Shown here in pieces: positions 41,372-53,418 of a stretch of DNA of 64,000 bases (position 1 is the stretch's first letter; the number at the start of each line of letters is the position of its first letter). The notes under the pieces were generated by a model. It was not told the origin of the DNA. It made no database searches and saw nothing but the letters and a program-made list of their open reading frames with translations. The translations under genes and the position numbers were made by a program. This stretch comes from Providencia huaxiensis (GTDB taxonomy: Bacteria; Pseudomonadota; Gammaproteobacteria; Enterobacterales; Enterobacteriaceae), in NCBI RefSeq assembly GCF_002843235.3, contig NZ_CP031123.2, forward strand, positions 4,154,001-4,218,000. Reading direction: 5' to 3'.

Positions 41372-41476
41372 ATGAAACGACTTTTTGTTAATGTGGTCTC
41401 AGTAGTTCTTATATTTTTTAATACTCAATGGGATAACGGGTCTAAACTTAAAGAGCCCTATCCACAAAACGAATAG
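41372..41476 (+). CDS. Possible 34-aa single-TM small protein
   Basis: ATG 41372 opens a 34-codon frame: MKRLFVNVVSVVLIFF forms a basic-hydrophobic N-terminus like a membrane anchor, followed by a polar tail ending YPQNE. Shine-Dalgarno is weak (AGGC 4 nt upstream or AAAGA farther). The stop codon lies within a CGAATAG-TTCG-CTATTCG hairpin. It is in the slyX-fkpA gap. No homolog recalled; it could be chance. Confidence 0.35.
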   Translation: MKRLFVNVVSVVLIFFNTQWDNGSKLKEPYPQNE

Positions 41477-41520
41477 TTCGCTATTCGAATATAATCGAAT
41501 AAAAGTTATCGGAGACTAGG

Positions 41521-42264
41521 ATGAAATCACTGTTTAAGGCAAGCCTTTTAGCAACTACGCTAGCATTTACTTTTGCTGCTCCGCAAGTGATGGCAGCGGA
41601 AGCCAAAGCACAAAGCAGCGCATTCAAAAACGCAGAAGAGCGTAATGCGTATGCATTGGGTGCATCTTTAGGTCGCTACATGCAGAATTCTTTAGAAGAA
41701 CAGAAAACAATCGGTATTAATTTGGACAAAGCTCAATTACTGGCAGGTGTTCAAGATGCATTTAACGGCAAAAGCAAAATGACCGATGCAGAAGTTGAAG
41801 AAACCCTGCGTCAATTTGAAGGCCAAGTCAAAGAAGCAGCTGACAAAAAAATGAAAGACGAATCAGCAGCGAATGAGAAAAAAGGTGCTGAGTATCGCGA
41901 GAAATACGCTAAAGAAAAAGGCGTAGTTAAAACCAAATCTGGCTTACTGTACAAAATTGAAAAAGACGGTACAGGTGCGAAACCTAAAGCAGATGAAACT
42001 GTCGTAGTTCACTATAAAGGTTCACTGATTGACGGTACTGAATTTGACAGCTCATATTCACGTAACGAGCCACTGACTATTCCATTAAACTCAGTCATTA
42101 AAGGCTGGACTGAAGGTTTAGTTAACCTGAAAAAAGGCGGGAAAATGCAGTTAGTGATCCCTGCTGAATTAGCTTATGGTGAAAATGGCGTGCCGGGTAT
42201 CCCTGCAAATTCAACATTAGTCTTTGATGTTGAATTATTAGATATCAAACCTGCCGCGAAATAA
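41521..42264 (+). CDS. fkpA: Periplasmic FKBP-type peptidyl-prolyl isomerase FkpA
   Basis: 247 aa with a signal peptide (to AAPQVMAA, about residue 25), an N-terminal helical dimerisation/chaperone domain (about 30-125), and a C-terminal FKBP domain (VVVHYKGSLIDGTEFDSSY; VIKGWTEGLVNLKKGGKMQL; IPANSTLVFDVELLDI). It assists folding of outer-membrane and periplasmic proteins. TCGGAGAC is the Shine-Dalgarno. A terminator follows at 42299. Confidence 0.96.
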   Translation: MKSLFKASLLATTLAFTFAAPQVMAAEAKAQSSAFKNAEERNAYALGASLGRYMQNSLEEQKTIGINLDKAQLLAGVQDAFNGKSKMTDAEVEETLRQFEGQVKEAADKKMKDESAANEKKGAEYREKYAKEKGVVKTKSGLLYKIEKDGTGAKPKADETVVVHYKGSLIDGTEFDSSYSRNEPLTIPLNSVIKGWTEGLVNLKKGGKMQLVIPAELAYGENGVPGIPANSTLVFDVELLDIKPAAK

Positions 42265-42298
42265 GCACTCACTAAGCATTAGCTAAGTGTATTTTTGA

Positions 42299-42328
42299 GC
42301 CCAATGCATTCATGCCTTGGGCTTTTTT
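42299..42328 (+). terminator. fkpA terminator
   Basis: GCCCAA / TTGGGC stem with 12-nt loop followed by six T residues. Confidence 0.82.
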
Positions 42329-42561
42329 GTCTTTCTCATCAAAAAAATTCTCAAATTGTTTAAAACTTGTGATAAAACAGACTGTCTTGCATTCATTCGC
42401 TTGACGGCAACGTCTTGGAGTTTTAACTTCAGAAGACTCTATTTTATTTTTTATCATCACAATTGTTGGCTACAAACAAAGTAATGAAGGCCAAATAGTC
42501 GAATAATGAACGCCTTTTTAGTCAACAGGATGAGTTTTTACATTAGAAGGATGATGTTGAA

Positions 42562-43266
42562 ATGTCTGATTCTATACAATCACACGACCTCAGCGATATT
42601 AACATATTGGATAACCAACCCTTTTCTGAGACAGACCATGAAATTTTAAAATCATATGAAGCCGCGGTGGATGGTCTGGCAATGCTAATCGGTGGGCATT
42701 GTGAAATTGTTCTTCACTCTTTAGAAGACCTAAACTGCTCTGCAGTTAGAATCGCAAATGGCCAACACACTGGGCGTAAAATCGGCTCACCGATAACAGA
42801 CCTTGCGTTGAGAATGCTGCATGATATGGCAGACGAAGAATCGAATGTATCGAAGGCTTATTTTACGAAAGCAAAAAGTGGTGATTTAATGAAATCCGTG
42901 ACTATTGCAATTCGTAACCGCAAGCAACGTGTGATTGGCTTACTATGCATTAATATGAACCTAGATGTGCCGTTCTCTGAAATTATTCAATCGTTTGTTC
43001 CAGAAACCAAACAAGAAGTCACTTCAGATGTGAATTTTGCCTCTTCAGTTGATGATCTTGTCGCGCAAACATTGGAATATACGATCGAAGAAGTTGGCGC
43101 TGACCGTAATGTTTCGAATAATGCGAAAAACAAGCAAGTGGTCCTTAATTTATACGAAAAAGGTATTTTCGATATTAAAGATGCCATTAACCAAGTTGCA
43201 GACCGCCTGAATATTTCTAAACACACCGTTTACTTATACATTCGTCAATTCAAGAGTGGTGAATGA
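42562..43266 (+). CDS. yheO: YheO family PAS/HTH transcriptional regulator
   Basis: 234 aa with an N-terminal YheO-type PAS-like domain ([43 protein letters not shown]) and a C-terminal helix-turn-helix ([33 protein letters not shown]). Target genes are unknown. It overlaps tusD in ATGA, so it is co-translated with the thiolation genes, as in E. coli. Confidence 0.92.
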   Translation: MSDSIQSHDLSDINILDNQPFSETDHEILKSYEAAVDGLAMLIGGHCEIVLHSLEDLNCSAVRIANGQHTGRKIGSPITDLALRMLHDMADEESNVSKAYFTKAKSGDLMKSVTIAIRNRKQRVIGLLCINMNLDVPFSEIIQSFVPETKQEVTSDVNFASSVDDLVAQTLEYTIEEVGADRNVSNNAKNKQVVLNLYEKGIFDIKDAINQVADRLNISKHTVYLYIRQFKSGE

Positions 43267-43667
43267 GTAATATAAATTCGTTAACTTACTGCTTAGTTGT
43301 GACAGGCCCTGCTTACGGTACACAACAAGCAGCAAGTGCGTATCAATTTGCCAAAGCCCTTCTTGAAGAAGGGCATATATTGAAAACGCTCTTTTTTTAT
43401 CGTGATGGTGTTTTCAATGCGAACCTGCTCACATCACCGGCAACAGATGAATTTAATTTAGTTCCAGCTTGGCAGGAACTCGCAAAACAATCTGGGTGTG
43501 AAATGCATATCTGTGTTTCCGCTGCGCTGCGTCGAGGAGTGGTTGACCAAGAACAAGCGCAAAGTTTATCTCTTCCAACGGCTAACCTTGCTGAGGGCTT
43601 TATCATGAGCGGGTTAGGGAGCCTTGCTGAAGCGATGATAACCACAGACCGAACGATTCAATTCTAA
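43263..43667 (+). CDS. tusD: Sulfurtransferase complex subunit TusD
   Basis: 134 aa, DsrE fold. The sulfur-accepting Cys lies in [15 protein letters not shown]. TusBCD receives persulfide sulfur from TusA and passes it to TusE and MnmA for 2-thiolation of the wobble uridine of tRNA Lys, Glu and Gln. First of the tusDCB cluster. Confidence 0.94.
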   Translation: MSNINSLTYCLVVTGPAYGTQQAASAYQFAKALLEEGHILKTLFFYRDGVFNANLLTSPATDEFNLVPAWQELAKQSGCEMHICVSAALRRGVVDQEQAQSLSLPTANLAEGFIMSGLGSLAEAMITTDRTIQF

Positions 43668-43691
43668 GAACAGCTCAATACAAGGTATCGT

Positions 43692-44051
43692 GTGAAAAAA
43701 ATAGCTTTTGTCTTTACAACCATGCCCCATGGAAATGCCAGTGGCCGAGAAGGGCTAGATGCATTATTAGCAACTTCAGCGCTGACAGAAGACATTCAGG
43801 TGTTTTTTCTCTCTGATGGTGTCTACCAGCTTCTAGCAAATCAACACCCTGCTGAAGTGCTTGCCCGAGATTACATCGTTACATTTAAAATATTGCCATT
43901 ATATGACATTGAAAAAATTTATCTCTGCGGTGCTTCGCTACAAGAAAGAGGGTTGGGGGAGAATGGTGAATGGGTTGTGACTCCAACAATTCTCAACAAG
44001 AAAGAGATTAGAGCTAAAATAGCGGAATGTGATGTGGTGCTTAATTTTTAA
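43692..44051 (+). CDS. tusC: Sulfurtransferase complex subunit TusC
   Basis: 119 aa, the E. coli length, with the DsrF-type opening [20 protein letters not shown] and the closing [20 protein letters not shown] start, preceded by AAGGTATC. Structural partner of TusB and TusD. Confidence 0.93.
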   Translation: MKKIAFVFTTMPHGNASGREGLDALLATSALTEDIQVFFLSDGVYQLLANQHPAEVLARDYIVTFKILPLYDIEKIYLCGASLQERGLGENGEWVVTPTILNKKEIRAKIAECDVVLNF

Positions 44052-44108
44052 TCTATTGTGCGAATTTTGAGCTTGGGTTAGGTTTTGATCTATAGTAGGA
44101 TCTTTTCT

Positions 44109-44396
44109 ATGCTGTATACATTAGCAACATCTCCATTTAAATGTGATTTTTCTGCGATGCTAGGTTTTATTACGGCTGAAGACGTAGTTTTACTGATGCA
44201 GGATGGCGTGGTTGCGGCAGTCGCACAGTCGCCTTTTCTTGCTGCATTACAAAAAACAGGCGCGCAGCTGTACGCTTTGGATGTCGACATCAACGCTCGC
44301 GGGTTGCAAAATACCCTCTCAACCACAGTTTCTGTGATCACATATCAAGGTTTTGTGAAGCTAACAGAAGTCCAAAAACAACATTTTGCCATATAA
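44109..44396 (+). CDS. tusB: Sulfurtransferase complex subunit TusB
   Basis: 95 aa from ATG 44109 (AGGATC Shine-Dalgarno), matching the E. coli length; starting eight codons earlier is not supported. MLYTLATSPFKCDFSAML and LLMQDGVVAA are DsrH/TusB features. Last of the tusDCB cluster, 136 bp before rpsL. Confidence 0.92.
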   Translation: MLYTLATSPFKCDFSAMLGFITAEDVVLLMQDGVVAAVAQSPFLAALQKTGAQLYALDVDINARGLQNTLSTTVSVITYQGFVKLTEVQKQHFAI

Positions 44397-44419
44397 AGGC
44401 ATTAAAAGTTGTATATTTC

Positions 44420-44907
<488 letters not shown>

Positions 44908-44983
44908 TGGATTTCCGTTAAGTAAGGCCAAACATTTTAATCTTAATGTCAAAATACTCTCGTAGAGTTTTGGACAAACCTGA

Positions 44984-45475
<492 letters not shown>

Positions 45476-45564
45476 TTATTTCTTACCTACATTAGTGATG
45501 TATCTCAGGGTAGCCATTTGCTACCCTTTATATGAAGCATTGAACGCCCACGAGAGAGGAAAAA

Positions 45565-47691
45565 ATGGCCCGTCAAACGCCCATAGCACGTTATCGTAAT
45601 ATCGGTATCAGTGCACACATCGACGCCGGTAAAACCACAACTTCTGAACGTATTCTGTTCTATACTGGTGTAAACCATAAAATTGGTGAAACTCACGAAG
45701 GTTCTGCAACAATGGACTGGATGGAGCAGGAGCAAGAGCGTGGTATTACTATCACATCTGCAGCGACTACTGCATTCTGGTCTGGTATGGCAAAACAGTA
45801 TGAGCCACACCGTATCAACATCATCGACACCCCGGGACACGTTGACTTCACAATCGAAGTAGAACGTTCTATGCGTGTTCTTGATGGCGCAGTAATGGTT
45901 TACTGTGCAGTTGGTGGTGTTCAGCCACAGTCTGAAACTGTATGGCGTCAGGCTAACAAATATAAAGTTCCACGTATCGCGTTCGTTAACAAAATGGACC
46001 GTATGGGTGCGAACTTCTTACGTGTTGTTGAGCAATTAAAATCACGTTTAGCAGCTAACGCAGTTCCACTGCAATTACCAGTCGGCGCAGAAGAAGCGTT
46101 CACAGGTGTTGTTGACTTGCTGAAAATGAAAGCAATTAAGTGGAGCGATGAAGACCAGGGCGTTACCTTCGAATACGAAGATATCCCTGCGAGCATGCAA
46201 GAAGCAGCTGAAGAGTGGCACAACAACCTGATCGAAACCGCAGCAGAAGCATCAGAAGAACTGATGGAAAAATATCTGGGCGGTGAAGAACTGACTGAAG
46301 CAGAAATTAAAGCTGCATTACGTCAACGTGTTCTTGCAAGCGAAATTATCCTGGTTACCTGTGGTTCTGCATTTAAGAACAAAGGTGTTCAGGCGATGCT
46401 GGATGCGGTGGTTGATTACTTACCTGCGCCAACAGATGTACCTGCAATCAATGGTATTCTGGATGACGGTAAAGACACACCTGCAGAGCGTCACGCAAGT
46501 GATGATGAGCCATTCTCATCATTAGCATTTAAAATTGCAACTGACCCATTCGTTGGTAACTTAACGTTCTTCCGTGTTTACTCTGGTGTTGTTAACTCAG
46601 GTGACACAGTTCTGAACGCAGTGAAATCGAAAAAAGAACGTTTTGGCCGTATCGTACAGATGCACGCTAACAAACGTGAAGAGATCAAAGAAGTTCGCGC
46701 TGGTGACATCGCGGCGGCAATCGGTCTGAAAGACGTAACTACAGGTGATACTTTATGTGCTGTTGATGCACCAATCATCCTGGAGCGTATGGAATTCCCA
46801 GAGCCAGTAATCTCTGTTGCAATTGAACCAAAAACTAAAGCTGACCAAGAAAAAATGGGTATCGCATTAGGCCGCTTGGCTCAAGAAGACCCATCATTCC
46901 GCGTATCAAGTGATGAAGAGACTAATCAGACTATCATCGCTGGTATGGGTGAATTGCACTTGGACGTTCTGGTTGACCGTATGCGTCGTGAATTTAAAGT
47001 TGAAGCGAACGTTGGTAAACCTCAAGTTGCTTACCGTGAAGCAATCACTATGAAAGTGACTGATATCGAAGGTAAACACGCGAAACAGTCTGGTGGTCGT
47101 GGTCAGTACGGTCATGTCGTTATCGATATGTTCCCACTGAACAAAAACGATAAAGACGGCGTTCAAATGGATTACGAATTTGCCAACGACATCAAAGGTG
47201 GTGTGATTCCAACTGAATACATCCCTGCAGTTGACAAAGGTATCCAAGAACAGCTGAAATCTGGTCCATTAGCTGGTTACCCGGTTGTTAACATGGGTGT
47301 TCGTTTACATTTCGGTTCTTACCATGATGTTGACTCCTCTGAATTGGCGTTTAAACTTGCGGCTTCAATCGCGTTTAAAGATGGCTTCAAAAAAGCTAAA
47401 CCAGTTCTGCTTGAGCCAATCATGAAAGTTGAAGTGGAAACACCAGAAGACTACATGGGTGATGTTATTGGTGACCTGAACCGTCGTCGTGGTATGATTG
47501 AAGGTATGGATGACCTGCCTACTGGTAAAGTCGTTCGTGCACAAGTACCATTGTCAGAAATGTTCGGTTATGCTACTGACCTGCGTTCTCAGACACAAGG
47601 TCGTGCTTCATACTCTATGGAGTTCCTGAAGTACAATGAAGCACCAAACAACGTTGCACAAGCTGTAATCGAAGCTCGTAACGCTAAATAA
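45565..47691 (+). CDS. fusA: Elongation factor G
   Basis: 708-aa translocation GTPase. GTP-binding motifs: [13 protein letters not shown] (G1), [11 protein letters not shown] (G2), IDTPGHVDF (G3), NKMDRMGA (G4). Domain IV tip and C-terminal [12 protein letters not shown] and RRRGMIEGM are typical. Four residues longer than E. coli EF-G. GAGAGGA Shine-Dalgarno. Third gene of the str operon. Confidence 0.98.
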   Translation: MARQTPIARYRNIGISAHIDAGKTTTSERILFYTGVNHKIGETHEGSATMDWMEQEQERGITITSAATTAFWSGMAKQYEPHRINIIDTPGHVDFTIEVERSMRVLDGAVMVYCAVGGVQPQSETVWRQANKYKVPRIAFVNKMDRMGANFLRVVEQLKSRLAANAVPLQLPVGAEEAFTGVVDLLKMKAIKWSDEDQGVTFEYEDIPASMQEAAEEWHNNLIETAAEASEELMEKYLGGEELTEAEIKAALRQRVLASEIILVTCGSAFKNKGVQAMLDAVVDYLPAPTDVPAINGILDDGKDTPAERHASDDEPFSSLAFKIATDPFVGNLTFFRVYSGVVNSGDTVLNAVKSKKERFGRIVQMHANKREEIKEVRAGDIAAAIGLKDVTTGDTLCAVDAPIILERMEFPEPVISVAIEPKTKADQEKMGIALGRLAQEDPSFRVSSDEETNQTIIAGMGELHLDVLVDRMRREFKVEANVGKPQVAYREAITMKVTDIEGKHAKQSGGRGQYGHVVIDMFPLNKNDKDGVQMDYEFANDIKGGVIPTEYIPAVDKGIQEQLKSGPLAGYPVVNMGVRLHFGSYHDVDSSELAFKLAASIAFKDGFKKAKPVLLEPIMKVEVETPEDYMGDVIGDLNRRRGMIEGMDDLPTGKVVRAQVPLSEMFGYATDLRSQTQGRASYSMEFLKYNEAPNNVAQAVIEARNAK

Positions 47692-47741
47692 TCGATTTTT
47701 ATCGGTTAACTACTTTAATTTAAGTTCCTTCTTTATCGTGA

Positions 47742-48953
<1,212 letters not shown>

Positions 48954-48988
48954 TACCGCTCTTTCTGAATAAGAAAGAACTACTTAGT

Positions 48989-49019
48989 AAAAAAGGGCGT
49001 CTAATAGACGTCCTTTTTA
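48989..49019 (+). terminator. tuf terminator
   Basis: AAAAAGGGCGTCTA and TAGACGTCCTTTTT arms (one G-T pair) with T residues on the 3' side, 36 nt after the tuf stop. Confidence 0.88.
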
Positions 49020-49586
49020 TACGTTACAAAATTTAGGCATTGCAAAATTCAGACGTTGCAAAATGAAGAACCTATCTCATCAATCATTTGTATAATTATT
49101 GGTGAGATAGGCTCTGAAATAACGAATTGATAACTGCACAGGTTCCTTTACGCAGTTATATGAGATTTATTAAGGTTTTGCTCGGAAGATATGGTATATT
49201 TTACCGCTGCCACAAAAAGAAAGTTATTTTCTTACTTGGTGCAGTTAAAAATTTGCTGAGCATGCTGAAATTCCTGCAAAATGGAATAGCACTTGTGAAA
49301 TGGGTAACACTTGTAAAGTGATAGTACTGACATACAAGTAGTACTTGCGAAATAAAATGTTACTGCAACTTGTTGTATTTGCAGAACGAATAACGCTAAT
49401 TACCTCCATTAACAAGGCTAATTACTTTTAGATCGCAGGTGATGCTATTGATATCCCTATCAAATTTTGCAGGCTTAGTTTGTAGTAATTGAGGGATATG
49501 TTGGCATATTCTATTGGTTTGGCTTGGTTGTTTTACCTTTGTAAACAAGCAGGCTTTGTACATACTTCATGGTAACAGGTTGAATT
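49020..49586. other. tuf-secE intergenic region with repeats and a hairpin
   Basis: 567 bp without a convincing gene or tRNA. Three 16-bp degenerate tandem units (core TTGCAAAATT) occupy 49023-49070. Directly after is a 14-bp stem (CCTATCTCATCAAT / ATTGGTGAGATAGG, 49071-49111). From about 49288 to 49350 variants of CACTTGTGAAATG recur. A secE promoter must lie here (TATATT at about 49195 is one -10 candidate). It spans the junction of the str and rif regions. Confidence 0.6.
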
Positions 49587-49973
49587 ATGAGTGCGAATAG
49601 CGAAGCTCAAGGAAGTGGACGCAGTGCAGACATCTTCAAGTGGGTCATTGTCTGTGCCTTATTAATAATTGCTATTGTTGGTAATTATTACTTCCGTCAA
49701 TATAATCTCGCGCTGCGTGCTTTTGCAGTTGTGGCTGTTGTCGCTATTGCAGGTGCTGTCGCTTTATGGACCACAAAAGGTAAAGCTACACTGGCGTTTG
49801 CACGCGAAGCTCGCGTCGAGATGAGAAAAGTCATTTGGCCTACTCGCCAGGAAACATTACAAACTACTTTAATTGTTGCTGCAGTAACGGCTGTAATGTC
49901 ATTAATACTGTGGGGACTCGATGGTATCCTGGTGCGTTTAGTTTCATTTATTACAAGCCTGAGGTTATTCTAA
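49587..49973 (+). CDS. secE: Preprotein translocase subunit SecE
   Basis: 128 aa with three hydrophobic segments (about residues 18-38, 43-63 and 96-116), the long SecE form of enterobacteria. The conserved cytoplasmic hinge [20 protein letters not shown] precedes the third segment. SecE clamps SecY in the translocon. Its stop abuts the nusG ATG (TAAATG), so both are one transcription unit. Confidence 0.97.
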   Translation: MSANSEAQGSGRSADIFKWVIVCALLIIAIVGNYYFRQYNLALRAFAVVAVVAIAGAVALWTTKGKATLAFAREARVEMRKVIWPTRQETLQTTLIVAAVTAVMSLILWGLDGILVRLVSFITSLRLF

Positions 49974-50519
49974 ATGTCCGATTCACCTAAAAAGCGCTGG
50001 TATGTCATTCAGGCATTCTCTGGTTTTGAAGGTCGCGTAGCACAGTCTTTACGTGAACATATCAAATTACATGCTATGGAAGATTCTTTTGGCGAAGTTA
50101 TGGTTCCAACAGAAGAAGTTGTTGAAATCCGTAGCGGTCAGCGCCGTAAGAGTGAACGCAAATTCTTCCCAGGCTATGTCTTAGTCCAAATGGTCATGAA
50201 TGATGACTCTTGGCACTTAGTACGTAGTGTACCGCGTGTAATGGGGTTCATTGGCGGAACGTCAGATCGTCCAGCGCCAATTAGCGATAAAGAAGTTGAT
50301 GCTATTATGAACCGCTTACAACAAGTTGGTGATAAGCCACGTCCGAAAACACTGTTTGAACCAGGTGAAATGGTTCGTGTTAGCGAAGGCCCATTTGCTG
50401 ACTTTAACGGTGTTGTTGAAGAAATTGATTATGAAAAGAGCCGCTTGAAAGTCTCTGTTTCTATCTTTGGTCGTGCAACTCCAGTCGAATTGGATTTTGG
50501 TCAGGTAGAGAAAGCCTAA
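49974..50519 (+). CDS. nusG: Transcription termination/antitermination protein NusG
   Basis: 181 aa. NGN domain at residues 1-120 ([32 protein letters not shown]) and KOW domain at about 128-180 ([20 protein letters not shown]). It binds RNA polymerase to raise processivity, and Rho or S10 through the KOW domain. Same length as E. coli NusG. Followed by a terminator that contains the rplK promoter. Confidence 0.98.
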   Translation: MSDSPKKRWYVIQAFSGFEGRVAQSLREHIKLHAMEDSFGEVMVPTEEVVEIRSGQRRKSERKFFPGYVLVQMVMNDDSWHLVRSVPRVMGFIGGTSDRPAPISDKEVDAIMNRLQQVGDKPRPKTLFEPGEMVRVSEGPFADFNGVVEEIDYEKSRLKVSVSIFGRATPVELDFGQVEKA

Positions 50520-50538
50520 TCTAAACGACAAAACTGAC

Positions 50539-50567
50539 TTGCAAAAGGCGTGAAATTTGACTACAAT
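50539..50567 (+). promoter_or_regulatory. rplKA promoter
   Basis: TTGCAA (50539-50544), 17-nt spacer, TACAAT (50562-50567). The leader to the rplK ATG is about 100 nt and in E. coli carries the L1 repressor-binding site. Confidence 0.75.
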
Positions 50568-50585
50568 TTCGCGCCTTTTGTTTTT
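50543..50585 (+). terminator. nusG terminator overlapping the rplK promoter
   Basis: A 14-bp stem (AAAAGGCGTGAAAT / ATTTCGCGCCTTTT, one G-T pair; 9-nt loop) is followed by GTTTTT. Its left arm begins in the -35 hexamer and the loop and right arm contain the -10 hexamer of the rplK promoter. Confidence 0.78.
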
Positions 50586-50626
50586 ATGTTCGGCGCAAAC
50601 TAATGTGCGGGGCATGTTTAATGTAA

Positions 50627-51812
<1,186 letters not shown>

Positions 51813-52136
51813 TTGCTATAGCTTCGGCTAATCAGTAATTAGGCTTTACCTTTGCGTCAATTTTGTATAAAATTTGACGCCTTGAGTTTGTTGGGTATAG
51901 CGATATACTCAACAAACCACAAATTTCGGTATGGAGTCTGGCCTTTCCAGACCCCGTCCAAGACCGCAGGTGTGGTTATATTAGCTACTTAATTTACCTG
52001 CGTAGACGGTGACAGAGATACCTAGAATTTTATTCTGGATTCTATTCTGCTCACCGTGTTTTAGCGCTCAAGTACATGTTGTATCTGAGTGATGTGAGTC
52101 CCGGGGTTTCCCGGTTAATCCAGGAGCAAGAAGCTA
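51813..52136 (+). promoter_or_regulatory. rplJL leader with promoter and L10-binding region
   Basis: 324-bp gap. TTGACG (51874) and TATAGC (51896) with 16-nt spacing are a likely promoter. A 14-bp hairpin with a GCGA loop (51886-51917) overlaps the -10. The rest forms the long leader in which L10-L12 represses translation in E. coli. CCAGGAGC is the rplJ Shine-Dalgarno. Confidence 0.65.
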
Positions 52137-52634
52137 ATGGCACTAAATCTTCAAGACAAACAAGCGATTGTTGCTGAAGTCAGCGAAGTAGCCAAAGGCG
52201 CGCTTTCTGCAGTTGTTGCCGATTCACGCGGCGTAACTGTAGCAAAAATGACTGAACTGCGTAAAGCAGGTCGCGAAGCTGGCGTTTATATCCGTGTTGT
52301 TCGTAATACACTGATCCGCCGTGCTGTTGAAGGTACTTCTTATGATGTACTGAAAGACGTGTTTGTCGGTCCAACCTTAATTGCTTTCTCTAACGAACAC
52401 CCGGGCGCTGGCGCTCGTCTGTTCAAAGAGTTCGCGAAAGCGAATCCAGCATTTGAGATTAAAGCTGCGGCCTTTGAAGGTGAGTTAATCCAAGCGAAAG
52501 ATATCGATCGTCTGGCAACTCTCCCAACTTACGATGAAGCAATCGCACGCCTGATGGCAACCATGAAAGAAGCCGCTGCCGGCAAATTGGTTCGTACTCT
52601 GGCTGCTCTGCGCGATCAGAAAGAAGCTGCATAA
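52137..52634 (+). CDS. rplJ: 50S ribosomal protein L10
   Basis: 165 aa, same length class as E. coli L10 ([20 protein letters not shown]). N-terminal rRNA-binding region and C-terminal helix that carries L7/L12 dimers ([19 protein letters not shown]). With L12 it autoregulates the operon. Confidence 0.98.
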   Translation: MALNLQDKQAIVAEVSEVAKGALSAVVADSRGVTVAKMTELRKAGREAGVYIRVVRNTLIRRAVEGTSYDVLKDVFVGPTLIAFSNEHPGAGARLFKEFAKANPAFEIKAAAFEGELIQAKDIDRLATLPTYDEAIARLMATMKEAAAGKLVRTLAALRDQKEAA

Positions 52635-52694
52635 GCCCTTTCCTTCGTTGCTTTTTAACGTATAAACTATTTCTGAATTTTAGGAACACTTGTT

Positions 52695-53060
52695 ATGTCT
52701 ATCACTAAAGACCAAATCCTTGATGCAGTTGCAGAAATGTCTGTAATGGACGTTGTTGAACTGATTACTATGATGGAAGAAAAATTCGGCGTTTCTGCTG
52801 CTGCAGCTGTTGCTGTTGCTGCGGGCCCAGCTGAAGCTGCTGAAGAAAAAACTGAATTCGACGTTGTTCTGTCTGCTATCGGCGGTAACAAAGTTGCAGT
52901 TATCAAAGCAGTACGTGGCGCAACCGGTCTTGGCTTAAAAGAAGCTAAAGACATGGTAGAATCTGCTCCAGCTACTATCAAAGAAGCTGCAAGCAAAGAT
53001 GAAGCTGAAACTCTGAAGAAAGCTCTTGAAGAAGCAGGCGCTTCTGTTGAACTTAAATAA
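52695..53060 (+). CDS. rplL: 50S ribosomal protein L7/L12
   Basis: 121 aa. N-terminal dimerisation segment ([20 protein letters not shown]), Ala/Val-rich hinge ([16 protein letters not shown]) and C-terminal domain that recruits factors ([20 protein letters not shown]). Confidence 0.98.
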   Translation: MSITKDQILDAVAEMSVMDVVELITMMEEKFGVSAAAAVAVAAGPAEAAEEKTEFDVVLSAIGGNKVAVIKAVRGATGLGLKEAKDMVESAPATIKEAASKDEAETLKKALEEAGASVELK

Positions 53061-53100
53061 GTTCAATTTCAAGAACGCAGCCTAGTCTAATTAGGCTGAT

Positions 53101-53131
53101 GGCTGGTGATTTTTTAATCACCAGCCTTTTT
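53101..53131 (+). terminator. rplL-rpoB attenuator
   Basis: GGCTGGTGATT / AATCACCAGCC stem followed by TTTTT, essentially the same as the known E. coli attenuator that lets only part of transcription through to rpoB. The remaining gap to rpoB (to 53418) resembles the E. coli segment that is cut by RNase III (TTGACGACTTAATATACTG at about 53211) and holds no gene. Confidence 0.88.
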
Positions 53132-53418
53132 GCGCTGTAAAGCGTGATGGGTGTTAACAGCTTTTCACGCAGTTTTAATGTTAACAACAACCCTCCAATA
53201 CTTCTTTCTATTGACGACTTAATATACTGTGTTCTTCGCTACGACCCGCTCGGGTAGCTCGGTAGCAAAAGTGACGCAATGAAATGATTTAAGAGTAATA
53301 GCAATGAGTATTAAGGAAAGTATTCATTTTCCGTTTCTTATAAAAAACGCGTTGCGGTTCAGTCTCTTACATTAAGAGCTAACCACTTGGGTCACTGATC
53401 AACGAGCTGAGGAAACCT

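Noticed and set aside
45505..45840. Antisense frame over the start of fusA
   Set aside because: Shadow of a highly conserved gene, with no start signal.
49127..49321. 64-codon frame between tuf and secE (TTG start, hydrophobic, Lys-rich)
   Set aside because: No Shine-Dalgarno, no recognisable family, and it overlaps repeat-like sequence and the likely secE promoter area.
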